From Sphingomonas kyeonggiensis (GTDB taxonomy: Bacteria > Pseudomonadota > Alphaproteobacteria > Sphingomonadales > Sphingomonadaceae): a stretch of DNA of 64,000 nt. A program made the translations under genes and the position numbers. Below the pieces are notes generated by a model. It was not told where the DNA came from. It was given only the letters and a program-made list of their open reading frames with translations, and did no database searches. Of the stretch, positions 48,595-56,163 are shown piece after piece. The first letter of the stretch is position 1. Each line of letters begins with the position of its first letter. Location of the stretch: positions 930,001-994,000 of the forward strand of contig NZ_JAUSTJ010000002.1 in assembly GCF_030812785.1 (NCBI RefSeq), given 5' to 3'.

Positions 48595-48762
48595 TGCGTT
48601 CACGGCATCTACTCTGTTGTTACGCCCCCGATACGCCAGGGCCAAAGCTCATAACGCGCGTGAACCGATCCGGTTTCAGTCCGGATGCGAAATGTTACAG
48701 CTTTGTTGAGCATCTGAGATGGGCCGTTGTCGGAAATGCGCTGAAGCGCGCATTTCCGGGGC

Positions 48763-48840
48763 GGCACCGGCCCGCTCCCCCGCCCGGCCACCCATAAAAT
48801 ACTGCCGTTGGGTGGCCGGGCGGGGGAGCGGGCTGGTGCC
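48763..48840. repeat. Long hairpin (32-base arms) upstream of secG
   Basis: Arms 48763-48794 and 48809-48840 are complementary with one mismatch; the 14-base loop is TAAAATACTGCCGT. Arm sequence includes CTCCCCCGCCCGGCCACCCA. A smaller hairpin (GGAAATGCG/CGCATTTCC) lies just before it at 48732-48757. Both sit in the marR-secG gap. No poly-T tract follows, so a simple terminator is unlikely; it may be another dispersed palindrome. Confidence 0.88.
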
Positions 48841-48929
48841 GCAACGCGCCGTCAGGCGCGTTCGAACAGGTTGATCGAAGCGGACGGGTCCCCTATGTGC
48901 CGCCTTTCTTCAAGAGGTCCGCGCATTTC

Positions 48930-49322
48930 ATGTTCACCTTCCTGCTCATCGTCCAGGCCTTCATCGCCGCGGGTCTCGTCGGCGTGATTCTCCTGCAGAA
49001 GTCGGAGGGCGGCGGCCTCACCTCGAGCGGCAGCCCGTCGGGCCTGATGTCGGCGCGCAGCGCGGCGGACTTCCTGACCCGCACCACCGCGATCCTCGCT
49101 ACCGCGTTCATCGCCATGTCGATCCTGCTCGCCTTCCTGGCGGCGAATCGCCACGGCGCGACGATCGACGCCTCGCTGCAGCGCTCGACCCCGGCCGCGG
49201 CGCCCCAGGCACTGCCGACCACCGCCCCTCCGGGCGGCGCGGCGCCGTTCGCGCCGGGCAACGCGACTGCCCCGGCGGCTCCGGCCGCGCAGGGCAACAG
49301 CTCGGTCCCGCTGGCCCAGTAA
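48930..49322 (+). CDS. secG: Preprotein translocase subunit SecG
   Basis: A 130-residue SecG. Two membrane segments (FLLIVQAFIAAGLVGVILLQ and AILATAFIAMSILLAFLAA) flank the conserved QKSEGGGLTSSGS and GLMSARSAADFLTR loop. The long Pro/Ala-rich C-terminal tail is common in this lineage. It stimulates protein export through SecYEG. Usually found beside pyrG in alphaproteobacteria, as here (107 bases). Confidence 0.96.
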   Translation: MFTFLLIVQAFIAAGLVGVILLQKSEGGGLTSSGSPSGLMSARSAADFLTRTTAILATAFIAMSILLAFLAANRHGATIDASLQRSTPAAAPQALPTTAPPGGAAPFAPGNATAPAAPAAQGNSSVPLAQ

Positions 49323-49428
49323 ATCCGCCGGTCCCGGCCTGGTCCGGGGCTGTCCACATAAATTTGTGCCCGGTTGCGTGATTCGCACGCTTCCGGCGCG
49401 CGTCCATTCACGTTAGGCGTTTTCTCCC

Positions 49429-51063
49429 ATGGCGCGGTATATCTTCATCACCGGCGGCGTGGTCTCCTCGCTTGGCAAGGGTCTCATGGCAGCGAGCCTC
49501 GCGGCTTTGCTCCAGGCCCGTGGCTATCGGGTCCGCATCCGCAAGTTCGATCCCTATCTCAACGTCGATCCCGGCACGATGTCGCCCCACCAGCATGGTG
49601 AGGTCTATGTGACCGACGACGGCGCCGAGACCGATCTCGACCTGGGCCATTACGAGCGCTTCACCGGCGTCGCCTCGCGCCAGTCGGACAACATCACCTC
49701 GGGCCGGATCTACAAGACGATCATCGAGCGCGAGCGCCGCGGCGACTATCTCGGCGCCACCGTCCAGGTGATCCCGCACGTGACCGACGCGATCAAGGCG
49801 TTCGCCCAGGCCGACACCGAGGATCTCGATTTCGTCCTGTGCGAGATCGGCGGCACCGTCGGCGACATCGAGTCGCTGCCCTTCGTCGAGGCGATTCGCC
49901 AGCTGCGCAACGACCTCGGCCGCGGCAACTCGGTCAGCGTCCACCTGACGCTGGTGCCGTACATCGCCGCCGCCGGCGAGCTGAAGACCAAGCCGACCCA
50001 GCACAGCGTCCGCGAGCTCGCCTCGCTCGGCGTCCATGCCGATGTCATCGTCTGCCGCAGCGAGAAGCCGCTGCCGGCGAGCGACCGCGCCAAGATCGCG
50101 CTGTTCTGCAACGTGCCCGCCTCGTCGGTGATCCCCGCGCTCGACGCGAAGACCATCTACGGCGTGCCGCTCCAATATCATGCCGAGGGTCTCGACGTCG
50201 AAGTGCTCAAGGCCTTCGGCATCGACGTCACCGGCTCGCCCGACCTCACCCGCTGGGAAGAGATCGAGGACCGCGTCCTCAATCCCGAGGGCGAAGTCAC
50301 GATCGGCGTGGTCGGCAAGTATATGGGCGTGCCCGACGCCTATAAGTCGCTCACCGAGGCGCTCACCCATGGCGGCATCGCCAACCGGGTGAAGGTCAAC
50401 ATCCGCTGGCTCGACGCCGAGCTGTTCGAGCATGGCGACGAGGGCGAGATCACCGCGCAGCTCGAGCCGCTGCACGGCATCCTCGTCCCCGGCGGCTTTG
50501 GCGAGCGCGGCAGCGAGGGCAAGATCGCCGGCGTCAAGTTCGCCCGCGAGCGCAATGTGCCGTTCTTCGGCATCTGTCTGGGCATGCAGATGGCCTGCAT
50601 CGAAGGCGTCCGCGCCGGCGGCATCGCCAATGCCTCGACAACCGAATTCGGCCCGACCGAGGAGCCGGTTGTCGGCATGATCACCGAATGGATGACCAGC
50701 GAGGGCCTGCAGAAGCGCGAGGAAGGCGGCGACATGGGCGGCACGATGCGCCTCGGCGCCTATACCGCGAAGCTCGGCGGCAACTCGGTCGTATCCTCGA
50801 TCTACGGCGCCGACGAGATCAGCGAGCGCCACCGCCACCGCTACGAAGTCAACACCGCCTACAAGCCGGTGCTCGAGCAGGGCGGCCTCGTCTTCTCGGG
50901 CATGTCCCCCGACGGCTCGCTCCCCGAGATCGTCGAGCGGCCGGACCATCCCTGGTTCGTCGGCGTGCAGTTCCACCCGGAACTCAAGTCCAAGCCCTTC
51001 GAGCCGCACCCCCTGTTCGCCAGCTTCATCGAAGCGGCGGTGCGGCAGAGCCGGCTGGTCTGA
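49429..51063 (+). CDS. pyrG: CTP synthase
   Basis: A 544-residue enzyme that converts UTP to CTP using glutamine. The synthetase half begins [20 protein letters not shown] and includes [20 protein letters not shown]. The glutaminase half has the Cys nucleophile in [11 protein letters not shown] and the His/Glu in [10 protein letters not shown]. Length and motifs are canonical. A terminator follows directly. Confidence 0.98.
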   Translation: MARYIFITGGVVSSLGKGLMAASLAALLQARGYRVRIRKFDPYLNVDPGTMSPHQHGEVYVTDDGAETDLDLGHYERFTGVASRQSDNITSGRIYKTIIERERRGDYLGATVQVIPHVTDAIKAFAQADTEDLDFVLCEIGGTVGDIESLPFVEAIRQLRNDLGRGNSVSVHLTLVPYIAAAGELKTKPTQHSVRELASLGVHADVIVCRSEKPLPASDRAKIALFCNVPASSVIPALDAKTIYGVPLQYHAEGLDVEVLKAFGIDVTGSPDLTRWEEIEDRVLNPEGEVTIGVVGKYMGVPDAYKSLTEALTHGGIANRVKVNIRWLDAELFEHGDEGEITAQLEPLHGILVPGGFGERGSEGKIAGVKFARERNVPFFGICLGMQMACIEGVRAGGIANASTTEFGPTEEPVVGMITEWMTSEGLQKREEGGDMGGTMRLGAYTAKLGGNSVVSSIYGADEISERHRHRYEVNTAYKPVLEQGGLVFSGMSPDGSLPEIVERPDHPWFVGVQFHPELKSKPFEPHPLFASFIEAAVRQSRLV

Positions 51064-51087
51064 GCTACTTCCAGCGGACAACGAAAG

Positions 51088-51114
51088 AGCCGGGCCTGGC
51101 GCCCGGCTTTTTTT
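51088..51114 (+). terminator. Rho-independent terminator of pyrG
   Basis: Stem AGCCGGGC (51088-51095) with GCCCGGCT (51101-51108), 5-base loop, then a run of seven T (51108-51114). The next compound repeat begins at the following base. Confidence 0.92.
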
Positions 51115-51336
51115 GTTCGCGCAGAGGCGCAGAGGACGCAGAGAAGTCTCGCGCAACCAAAGCCGTGATCCGGGCGCCATAGGCCCCCACACAGCCGTCA
51201 TCCCGGCGAAAGCCGGGATCTCATGCGGCTCCTTCCCCGCGATACGGCCCGAGATCCCGGCTTTCGCCGGGATAACGATTGGGGAGAGTGCCGGCCAAGC
51301 GCGCGACATCTCTGCGCTCTCTGCCCCTGCGCGAAC
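51115..51336. repeat. Nested compound palindromic element (copy B)
   Basis: Left outer arm 51115-51143 (GCGCAGAG, GCGCAGAG, GACGCAGAG) and a degraded right arm 51310-51336. The inner palindrome 51195-51278 has the same CCCGGCGAAAGCCGGGATCT arms as copy A and a similar centre (TGCGGCTCCTTCC). A further imperfect arm and a tail with CTTCTGCGTCGCGTCG continue to about 51410. Fills the 398-base gap between pyrG and the next gene. Confidence 0.88.
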
Positions 51337-51460
51337 AAATCTTCCTCTTCGCGCCTCCGCGCCTTCGCGTGAGCAAATTCTTCTGCGTCGCGTCGTTGCG
51401 CGAACAATATTTGCCCCGCCCGAACCCGACACGCTACAGCCTCTCAAAAGGGGGCCATAC

Positions 51461-52024
51461 ATGTCGGATTTCGAATTCATCTTTTCGCTGTTCGGCCTGC
51501 TGCTCGGCCTCTCGCTCGCCGAAGTGCTGGGCGGGCTGGCGAAAGCGATCGAGGCGCGGCTGCGTCCCGGTTCCGCGATCCGCATCGGCTGGCTGACCCC
51601 GCTGCTCGGCGCCTTCGTGATGCTCGACCTGCTGTCCTTCTGGCAGGCCGCCTGGGTGGTGCGCGACGTCGTCCATGTCTCGGGCAAGCTGCTGATGGCG
51701 ATCACCGTCTTCGCCGCCGCCTATTATCTCGCCGCGCATCTCGTCTTCCCCCGCGACATCGAGGAGCAGCCGGACTTCGACGCGCATTTCTTCCGCGTCC
51801 GCCGCGTTGTCATCGGCGTGATGTTCGGCCTGCTGCTCTGCCAGCTCGCCTTCTACGCCAGCATCCCCGCGATCGCGCCGCACCTGATCCGCCCGCTGGC
51901 GCTCGGCCTCACCGCGGTCCTCGCGCTGCTGATGGGCGCGGCGCTGTTCGTCCGCGGCGAGCTGTGGGCAAGGGTGGTGATGCTCGCCCTCGTGGCGCGC
52001 TATGTCGTGGTGTATCTGCTGTAG
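51461..52024 (+). CDS. Small polytopic membrane protein
   Basis: A 187-residue protein with about six hydrophobic segments: FEFIFSLFGLLLGLSLAEVL, WLTPLLGAFVMLDLLSFWQA, LLMAITVFAAAYYLAAHLVF, VVIGVMFGLLLCQLAFYA, LALGLTAVLALLMGAALF and VVMLALVARYVVVYLL. The charged stretch EEQPDFDAHFFRVRR separates the third and fourth. Not assigned to a family I know. AGGGGG lies about 6 bases before the ATG. Monocistronic. Confidence 0.8.
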   Translation: MSDFEFIFSLFGLLLGLSLAEVLGGLAKAIEARLRPGSAIRIGWLTPLLGAFVMLDLLSFWQAAWVVRDVVHVSGKLLMAITVFAAAYYLAAHLVFPRDIEEQPDFDAHFFRVRRVVIGVMFGLLLCQLAFYASIPAIAPHLIRPLALGLTAVLALLMGAALFVRGELWARVVMLALVARYVVVYLL

Positions 52025-52052
52025 AAAAGGCGAAGGCGGGTTTCCTTCTCTT

Positions 52053-52161
52053 CGTCACCCCGGCCTTGTGCCGGGGTCCACCGGGAGGCGAGCCGTGGAC
52101 AAGAGGTTCCAGCTTCAATCCAGGAGGCTTGGTGGACCCCGGCACAAGGCCGGGGTGACGG
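52053..52161. repeat. Palindromic repeat, GTCACCCCGGCCTTGTGCCG type
   Basis: Arms of about 29 bases: CGTCACCCCGGCCTTGTGCC on the left and GGCACAAGGCCGGGGTGACG on the right, extended by GGTCCACC/GGTGGACC inside. A 51-base centre separates them. Lies between the membrane protein and the XRE regulator, both of which end nearby, so it may act on transcript ends. Confidence 0.88.
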
Positions 52162-52171
52162 GGAAGGGGTG

Positions 52172-52996
52172 CTATCTCCCTGCCGCCATCTCCCGGATCC
52201 GCGCCGCCACCTCGGGCGCCACCGGATTGTAGATCATCATGTTGAGCTCCGGCCGGCCCTCCACCGCAAAGGTCGAGAATTCCAGCTCGATCGTGCCCAG
52301 CTCGGGATGCCGCAGCCTTTTCACCCCGTCGCCCTGCTGCCCGGCCACGTCATTGTCCCGCCACAGCGCGTCGAACTCGGCGCTGGTCCGCGACAATTCC
52401 TCGACCAGCGCGCTGATCTCCTGCGATGCGCCCGCCCGCGTCACGTCGGCCCGGAACGAGGCGACGACATAGCGCGCCACGCTCAGCCAGTCCTCCTGCG
52501 CCGCCTGCAGCCGCGAATCGGAGAACATCCGCCGCAGGATGTTGCGCTGTTCCACCGGCACCGCGCCATAATCGGTGAGCGCCACCGCCGCCGCGGCGTT
52601 CCAGGCGACCACGTCCCAGGTCGCGGTACGGATCATCGCCGGCACCGGCATCGCATCCAGGACCCGCTGTAAGCGCGGCGTGATCCCCTCGGCCCCGCGA
52701 TACCTGGCTTCCGGCGGATGCCCGAAGGCGAGCATGTACATGTGCTCGCGCTCGGGCTCGGTCAGCATCAGCCCCGAGGCGATCCGGTCGAGCACATCGG
52801 CCGAGGGCGCGCCGCCGCGGCCCTGTTCCAGCCAGGTATACCAGGTCGGGCTGATGTTCGATCGCTGCGCCACTTCCTCGCGCCGCAGGCCCGGCGTGCG
52901 CCGCCGCCCGCTTCCGAAGCCAAAACTGGCCGGATCGAGCCTTGTGCGCCGGTCGCGCAGGAACTTGCCGAGCGGGGTAGCACTGTCCTGGGGCAT
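52172..52996 (-). CDS. XRE-family regulator with MmyB-like ligand-binding domain
   Basis: A 274-residue regulator. N-terminal helix-turn-helix: RRTPGLRREEVAQRSNISPTWYTWLEQG (residues 32-60). The C-terminal domain (PVPAMIRTATWDVVAWNAAA, then FADVTRAG-like and HPELGTIELEFSTFAV) is the MmyB-like/PAS-type ligand domain. Such regulators often control an adjacent divergent oxidoreductase, and here an SDR gene starts 95 bases away on the other strand. Confidence 0.92.
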   Translation of the reverse strand: MPQDSATPLGKFLRDRRTRLDPASFGFGSGRRRTPGLRREEVAQRSNISPTWYTWLEQGRGGAPSADVLDRIASGLMLTEPEREHMYMLAFGHPPEARYRGAEGITPRLQRVLDAMPVPAMIRTATWDVVAWNAAAAVALTDYGAVPVEQRNILRRMFSDSRLQAAQEDWLSVARYVVASFRADVTRAGASQEISALVEELSRTSAEFDALWRDNDVAGQQGDGVKRLRHPELGTIELEFSTFAVEGRPELNMMIYNPVAPEVAARIREMAAGR

Positions 52997-53090
52997 AGCC
53001 TGTCAGTCTTTATACTAGGATAAGATCACTACTTTAACAGGAAACGGGCAGGGCCCACAAGCGCTCCGAACAATGAACGGAGTATCCCTC

Positions 53091-53984
53091 ATGCGTGTCT
53101 TCCTCACCGGCGCCACCGGCTTCATCGGCTCGCGCATCGTCCCCGAGCTGCTGGCGGCAGGCCATCAGGTGCTCGGCCTCACTCGCTCCGATGCCGGCGC
53201 CGCCGCGCTCGCCGCCCAGGGTGCCGAGGCGCATCGCGGCACGCTCGAGGACCTCGAGTCGCTGCGCGCCGGAGCGGACGCCGCGGACGCGGTCATTCAC
53301 ACTGCCTTCGATCACGACTTCTCGAACTTCGTCGCCAATTGCGAGAAGGACGGCCGGGTGATCGCCGCGATGGGCGAGGCGCTCAAGGGCACGGGCCGCC
53401 CGCTGCTGATCACCTCGGGCACCGGCATGGGCAATGCCGTCCCCGGCCAGCCCGCCGACGAGGACGTCTTCGCCCGCGAGCATCCCAATCCCCGCATGAT
53501 CTCCGAGCAGACCGGCCAGGCGTTGCTCGAGGCGGGCGTCGACGTCCGCGTCGTCCGGCTGCCCCAGGTCCACGACACGGCGAAGCAGGGCCTGATCACC
53601 CCCTATATCGCCAATGCCCGCGAAAAGGGCCTGGCCGCCTATGTCAGCGAGGGCGCCAACCGCTGGCCCGCCGCGCATGTCCTTGACGTCGCCCGGCTCT
53701 ACGTCCTCGCGCTCGACCGGGGCGAGAAGGGCGCCCGCTACAACGCGGTGGCGGAGGAGGGCATCGCCGCGCGGGAGATCGCGGAGGTCGTCGGCGCCGG
53801 TCTCAACATTCCCGTCCGCTCGCTCACCTCGGAGGAGGCGGGGCAGCATTTCGGCTGGCTCAACATCTTCATGGGCCTCGACATGCTGGCATCGAGCGCG
53901 AAAACCCGCGCCCGCCTCGGCTGGGAACCGGTCGGCCCAGGCCTGATCGAGGACCTGAAGCGGATGGACTATTCGGCCGCCTAA
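53091..53984 (+). CDS. SDR/NAD(P)-dependent epimerase-family oxidoreductase
   Basis: A 297-residue extended SDR. NAD(P) motif is VFLTGATGFIGSRIV; the usual YxxxK is not clear, and the region reads HPNPRMISEQTGQALLEAG, so it is an atypical member. HVLDVARLYVLALDRGEKG is the substrate-side motif. The ATG at 53091 has GGAG 8 bases upstream; an ATG 6 codons earlier is less likely. Divergent from the XRE regulator and probably controlled by it. Confidence 0.9.
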   Translation: MRVFLTGATGFIGSRIVPELLAAGHQVLGLTRSDAGAAALAAQGAEAHRGTLEDLESLRAGADAADAVIHTAFDHDFSNFVANCEKDGRVIAAMGEALKGTGRPLLITSGTGMGNAVPGQPADEDVFAREHPNPRMISEQTGQALLEAGVDVRVVRLPQVHDTAKQGLITPYIANAREKGLAAYVSEGANRWPAAHVLDVARLYVLALDRGEKGARYNAVAEEGIAAREIAEVVGAGLNIPVRSLTSEEAGQHFGWLNIFMGLDMLASSAKTRARLGWEPVGPGLIEDLKRMDYSAA

Positions 53985-54038
53985 GTTGGCACCCCTCCAC
54001 AATCGTCATCCCGTCACAATTGTCAGCCCACCCCACGT

Positions 54039-54186
54039 CCGTCATCCCGGCGAAAGCCGGGATCTCAGGCGATGGCGCGGAAGGCGGGACAGGAGCCGCA
54101 CGAGATCCCGGCTTTCGCCGGGATGACGATTTGGAGTGGCAGACGGCTCCACGGCGCTCCTCCGCGCCTCCGCGTCTCCGCGCGAA
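54039..54186. repeat. Partial compound palindromic element (copy C, inner part inverted)
   Basis: Inner palindrome 54039-54128 has the CATCCCGGCGAAAGCCGGGA arms. Its centre (GGCGATGGCGCGGAAGGCGG) is the reverse complement of the centre in copies A and B, so the inner part sits inverted. Only one outer arm is present, at 54157-54186, followed by a CTTCTTCCGTCGCGTCGTCG tail. Confidence 0.85.
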
Positions 54187-54277
54187 CAATCTCTTCTACT
54201 TCTTCCGTCGCGTCGTCGCGTCGTCGCGCGAATCCAAGCCTTCCCTTTCCCCACCCGCATCGACTAGCGGGAACGCC

Positions 54278-54910
54278 ATGCGTACCCTGCTTGCCGTCCT
54301 CGCCCTCTTCCTCACCGCCGCCGCGCCGCCGCAGGAGCCTGCAACGGTCCGCGTCCGGATCGTCACCTCGGCGGGCAACATCACCGTCGCGCTCGATGCG
54401 AAGCGGGCGCCGAAGACGGTCGCCAACTTCATGGCCTATGTCGATGACGGCCGGCTCGAGGGCACGCAATTCTACCGCTCCGCCCGCCGCAAGGGGAACC
54501 CGAGCCAGGGCTTCGTCCAGGGCGGCATCGGCACCGATGCGCGGCGCATGCTGCCCTCCGTGCCGCTCGAATCGACCGCGCAGACCGGCATCCACCACCT
54601 CGACGGCACGATCTCGATGGCGCACGGGCCGAACCCGGACGGCGCCAATTGCAACTTCTCGATCATGGTCGGCCCCAATCCCGGGCTCGACGCGCGCGGC
54701 CCGTTCAAGGGTTTCGCGGCGTTCGGCAAGGTGATCTCGGGGATGGACGTGGTGAAGCGCATGCTCGCCATGCCGACCGGTGGCGGCCGCGACGCGATGC
54801 GCGACCAGATGATCCTCAAGCCCGTCCAGATCCTCCGCGTCGAGCGCCTCGACGGCAAGGCCAAGCCCACCGGCTATGTGAAGCCCTGGCTGATCGGCCC
54901 GGCACGCTGA
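54278..54910 (+). CDS. Secreted peptidyl-prolyl cis-trans isomerase (cyclophilin type)
   Basis: A 210-residue protein with a signal peptide (RTLLAVLALFLTAAAPP). The cyclophilin core has TVANFMAYVDDGRLEGTQFY, SQGFVQGGIG, GTISMAHGPNPDGANCNFSI and FAAFGKVISGMDVVKRM. Some residues of the canonical active site (FHRV, GQFQGG) are changed (FYRSARR, GFVQGG), as in related periplasmic cyclophilins. It would catalyse proline isomerisation during folding in the periplasm. Monocistronic, after a compound repeat. Confidence 0.92.
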   Translation: MRTLLAVLALFLTAAAPPQEPATVRVRIVTSAGNITVALDAKRAPKTVANFMAYVDDGRLEGTQFYRSARRKGNPSQGFVQGGIGTDARRMLPSVPLESTAQTGIHHLDGTISMAHGPNPDGANCNFSIMVGPNPGLDARGPFKGFAAFGKVISGMDVVKRMLAMPTGGGRDAMRDQMILKPVQILRVERLDGKAKPTGYVKPWLIGPAR

Positions 54911-54986
54911 GGCGGGGCGGCGTCCCTCATCTCCCACGCCAAATAGCCGTCACCCGGCGCCCAAAGCCGTCTCCCGCCGCCCCTAA

Positions 54987-55070
54987 CCGTCATCCCGGCG
55001 GAAGCCGGGATCTCGTGCGGCTCTTGTCCCGCGCCATCGCCTGAGATCCCGACTTTCGTCGGGATGACGG
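54987..55070. repeat. Palindromic repeat, CATCCCGGCGGAAGCCGGG type, without outer arms
   Basis: Inner palindrome of the compound elements standing alone: CCGTCATCCCGGCGGAAGCC on the left and GACTTTCGTCGGGATGACGG on the right, same centre as copy A (GTGCGGCTC ... GCGCCATCGCC) with scattered changes. Convergent position between the cyclophilin and heat-shock genes. Confidence 0.85.
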
Positions 55071-55360
55071 AGGGGCGCGCCTTATCGGCGGCGGTCTTCC
55101 GCTGCTGCTGGGCCCTCTCTCGCGTAGGTGGGGCTGTCCTACAATCCAATGTTCTGCTAATGTTCCAAGCAACTGCCGCAAGGCCGCTCTTTGAACCGGT
55201 GCAGAAAAGCGAAGCGCGAACTTCCGTGTCCGCGGGTGTCCGCTCGCGCGCCCTTCCGCTCTCCCCGGAGCGGAACGGAAACGCCGCGCAAGGAGAGGGA
55301 CGGGCGTAAACGCCGCCAACTTCCGCGTCCGATGCGTCCGCTCGCGTGCGAATCGCGCGC
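55071..55360. other. Non-coding gap
   Basis: About 290 bases between the palindromic repeat and the heat-shock gene terminator. It has a small palindrome (CCGCTCTCCCCGGAGCGG) but no coding frame that looks real, no RNA gene and no clear repeat of the families above. I see nothing else that can be named. Confidence 0.5.
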
Positions 55361-55397
55361 AAACACAAAGGGCGCCCGAACCGAAGTCCAGGCGCCC
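55361..55397 (-). terminator. Terminator of the small heat-shock gene
   Basis: On minus, GGGCGCC (55397-55391) pairs with GGCGCCC (55376-55370) around a 14-base loop and is followed by TTTGTGTTT. Confidence 0.75.
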
Positions 55398-55449
55398 CCC
55401 GCTGCGACGTCCAAAGGGAGGAAGACGTCGCGAGCCGTGGTGGGTCGGG

Positions 55450-55917
55450 TCAGGCCGCGTCGGCCTCGCGATGCACGATCGGGGTCGGCTGCGTGCCGTT
55501 CACCGCGATCTTCTTGGGCTTCATCGCCTCGGGCACCTCGCGGACCAGCTCGATCACGAGCAGGCCGTCGGCAAGGTCGGCGCTCTCGACGCGGACGAAG
55601 TCGGCCAGCTCGAAGCGGCGCTCGAAGCTGCGGGTGGCGATGCCCAGGTGCAGGTACGCGCCCTGGTTGTTCTCGTTCTCCTCGCGCTTCTTGCCGGCCA
55701 CGAGCAGCAGGTTCTGCTGCGCGGTGATGTCGATCTCGTCGGCCTTGAAGCCGGCGACGGCGATCGTGATCCGGTAGCGGTCCTCGGCGACGCGCTCGAG
55801 GTTGAACGGGGGATAATTCTCGGAAGCCTGGGCTCGGGCGCTGGCCTCGAGCAGGTCGAACAGCCGGTCGAACCCGATGGTCGAGCGGCGGAAGGGAGTG
55901 AAATCGAACTGGCGCAT
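55450..55917 (-). CDS. Small heat-shock protein (Hsp20/alpha-crystallin)
   Basis: A 155-residue Hsp20. N-terminus MRQFDFTPFRRSTIGFDRLF is typical of the alphaproteobacterial IbpA/HspH type; the alpha-crystallin domain runs YPPFNLERVAEDRYRITIAV to LADGLLVIELVREVPE, and the C-terminal IxI-like motif is KKIAVNG. It holds unfolded proteins for refolding. The ATG has GAGG 7 bases upstream, and that site lies in the loop of a 6-base hairpin, so thermal control of translation is possible. Confidence 0.95.
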   Translation of the reverse strand: MRQFDFTPFRRSTIGFDRLFDLLEASARAQASENYPPFNLERVAEDRYRITIAVAGFKADEIDITAQQNLLLVAGKKREENENNQGAYLHLGIATRSFERRFELADFVRVESADLADGLLVIELVREVPEAMKPKKIAVNGTQPTPIVHREADAA

Positions 55918-55918
55918 A

Positions 55919-55937
55919 TCAAGACCTCTATTCTTGA
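55919..55937 (-). promoter_or_regulatory. Hairpin enclosing the heat-shock gene ribosome site
   Basis: On the mRNA, TCAAGA (55937-55932) pairs with TCTTGA (55924-55919) around the loop ATAGAGG, which contains the ribosome-binding GAGG. The weak 6-base stem directly before the start could act as a simple RNA thermometer. It does not match the ROSE type. Confidence 0.4.
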
Positions 55938-56163
55938 GCGAATTGATCAACTTAACCGGCGCCCGGAGGTCCGCGACGCCGCGGTTTTCGCGGCCCTTCA
56001 CGGCGCCGCTTGACTCAGATCGTGTTGGAGATTGCGGCTTTCAAGATGCGTCGAAGCGGGGGCCGGAAGCGGCGATCAACCAGCGCTAGGCATGGCTAAA
56101 CATCTCCTTGCTCGCTAATATCCATCAATTGAGTGGAGATTAAGCGCAACACGGCCAAAGGGG

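Noticed and set aside
49408..51705. A 765-codon open frame on minus across pyrG
   Set aside because: It is antisense to pyrG, whose motifs are complete, and its translation is His/Gly/Asp-rich without any domain. High-GC coding DNA often leaves such long antisense frames open.
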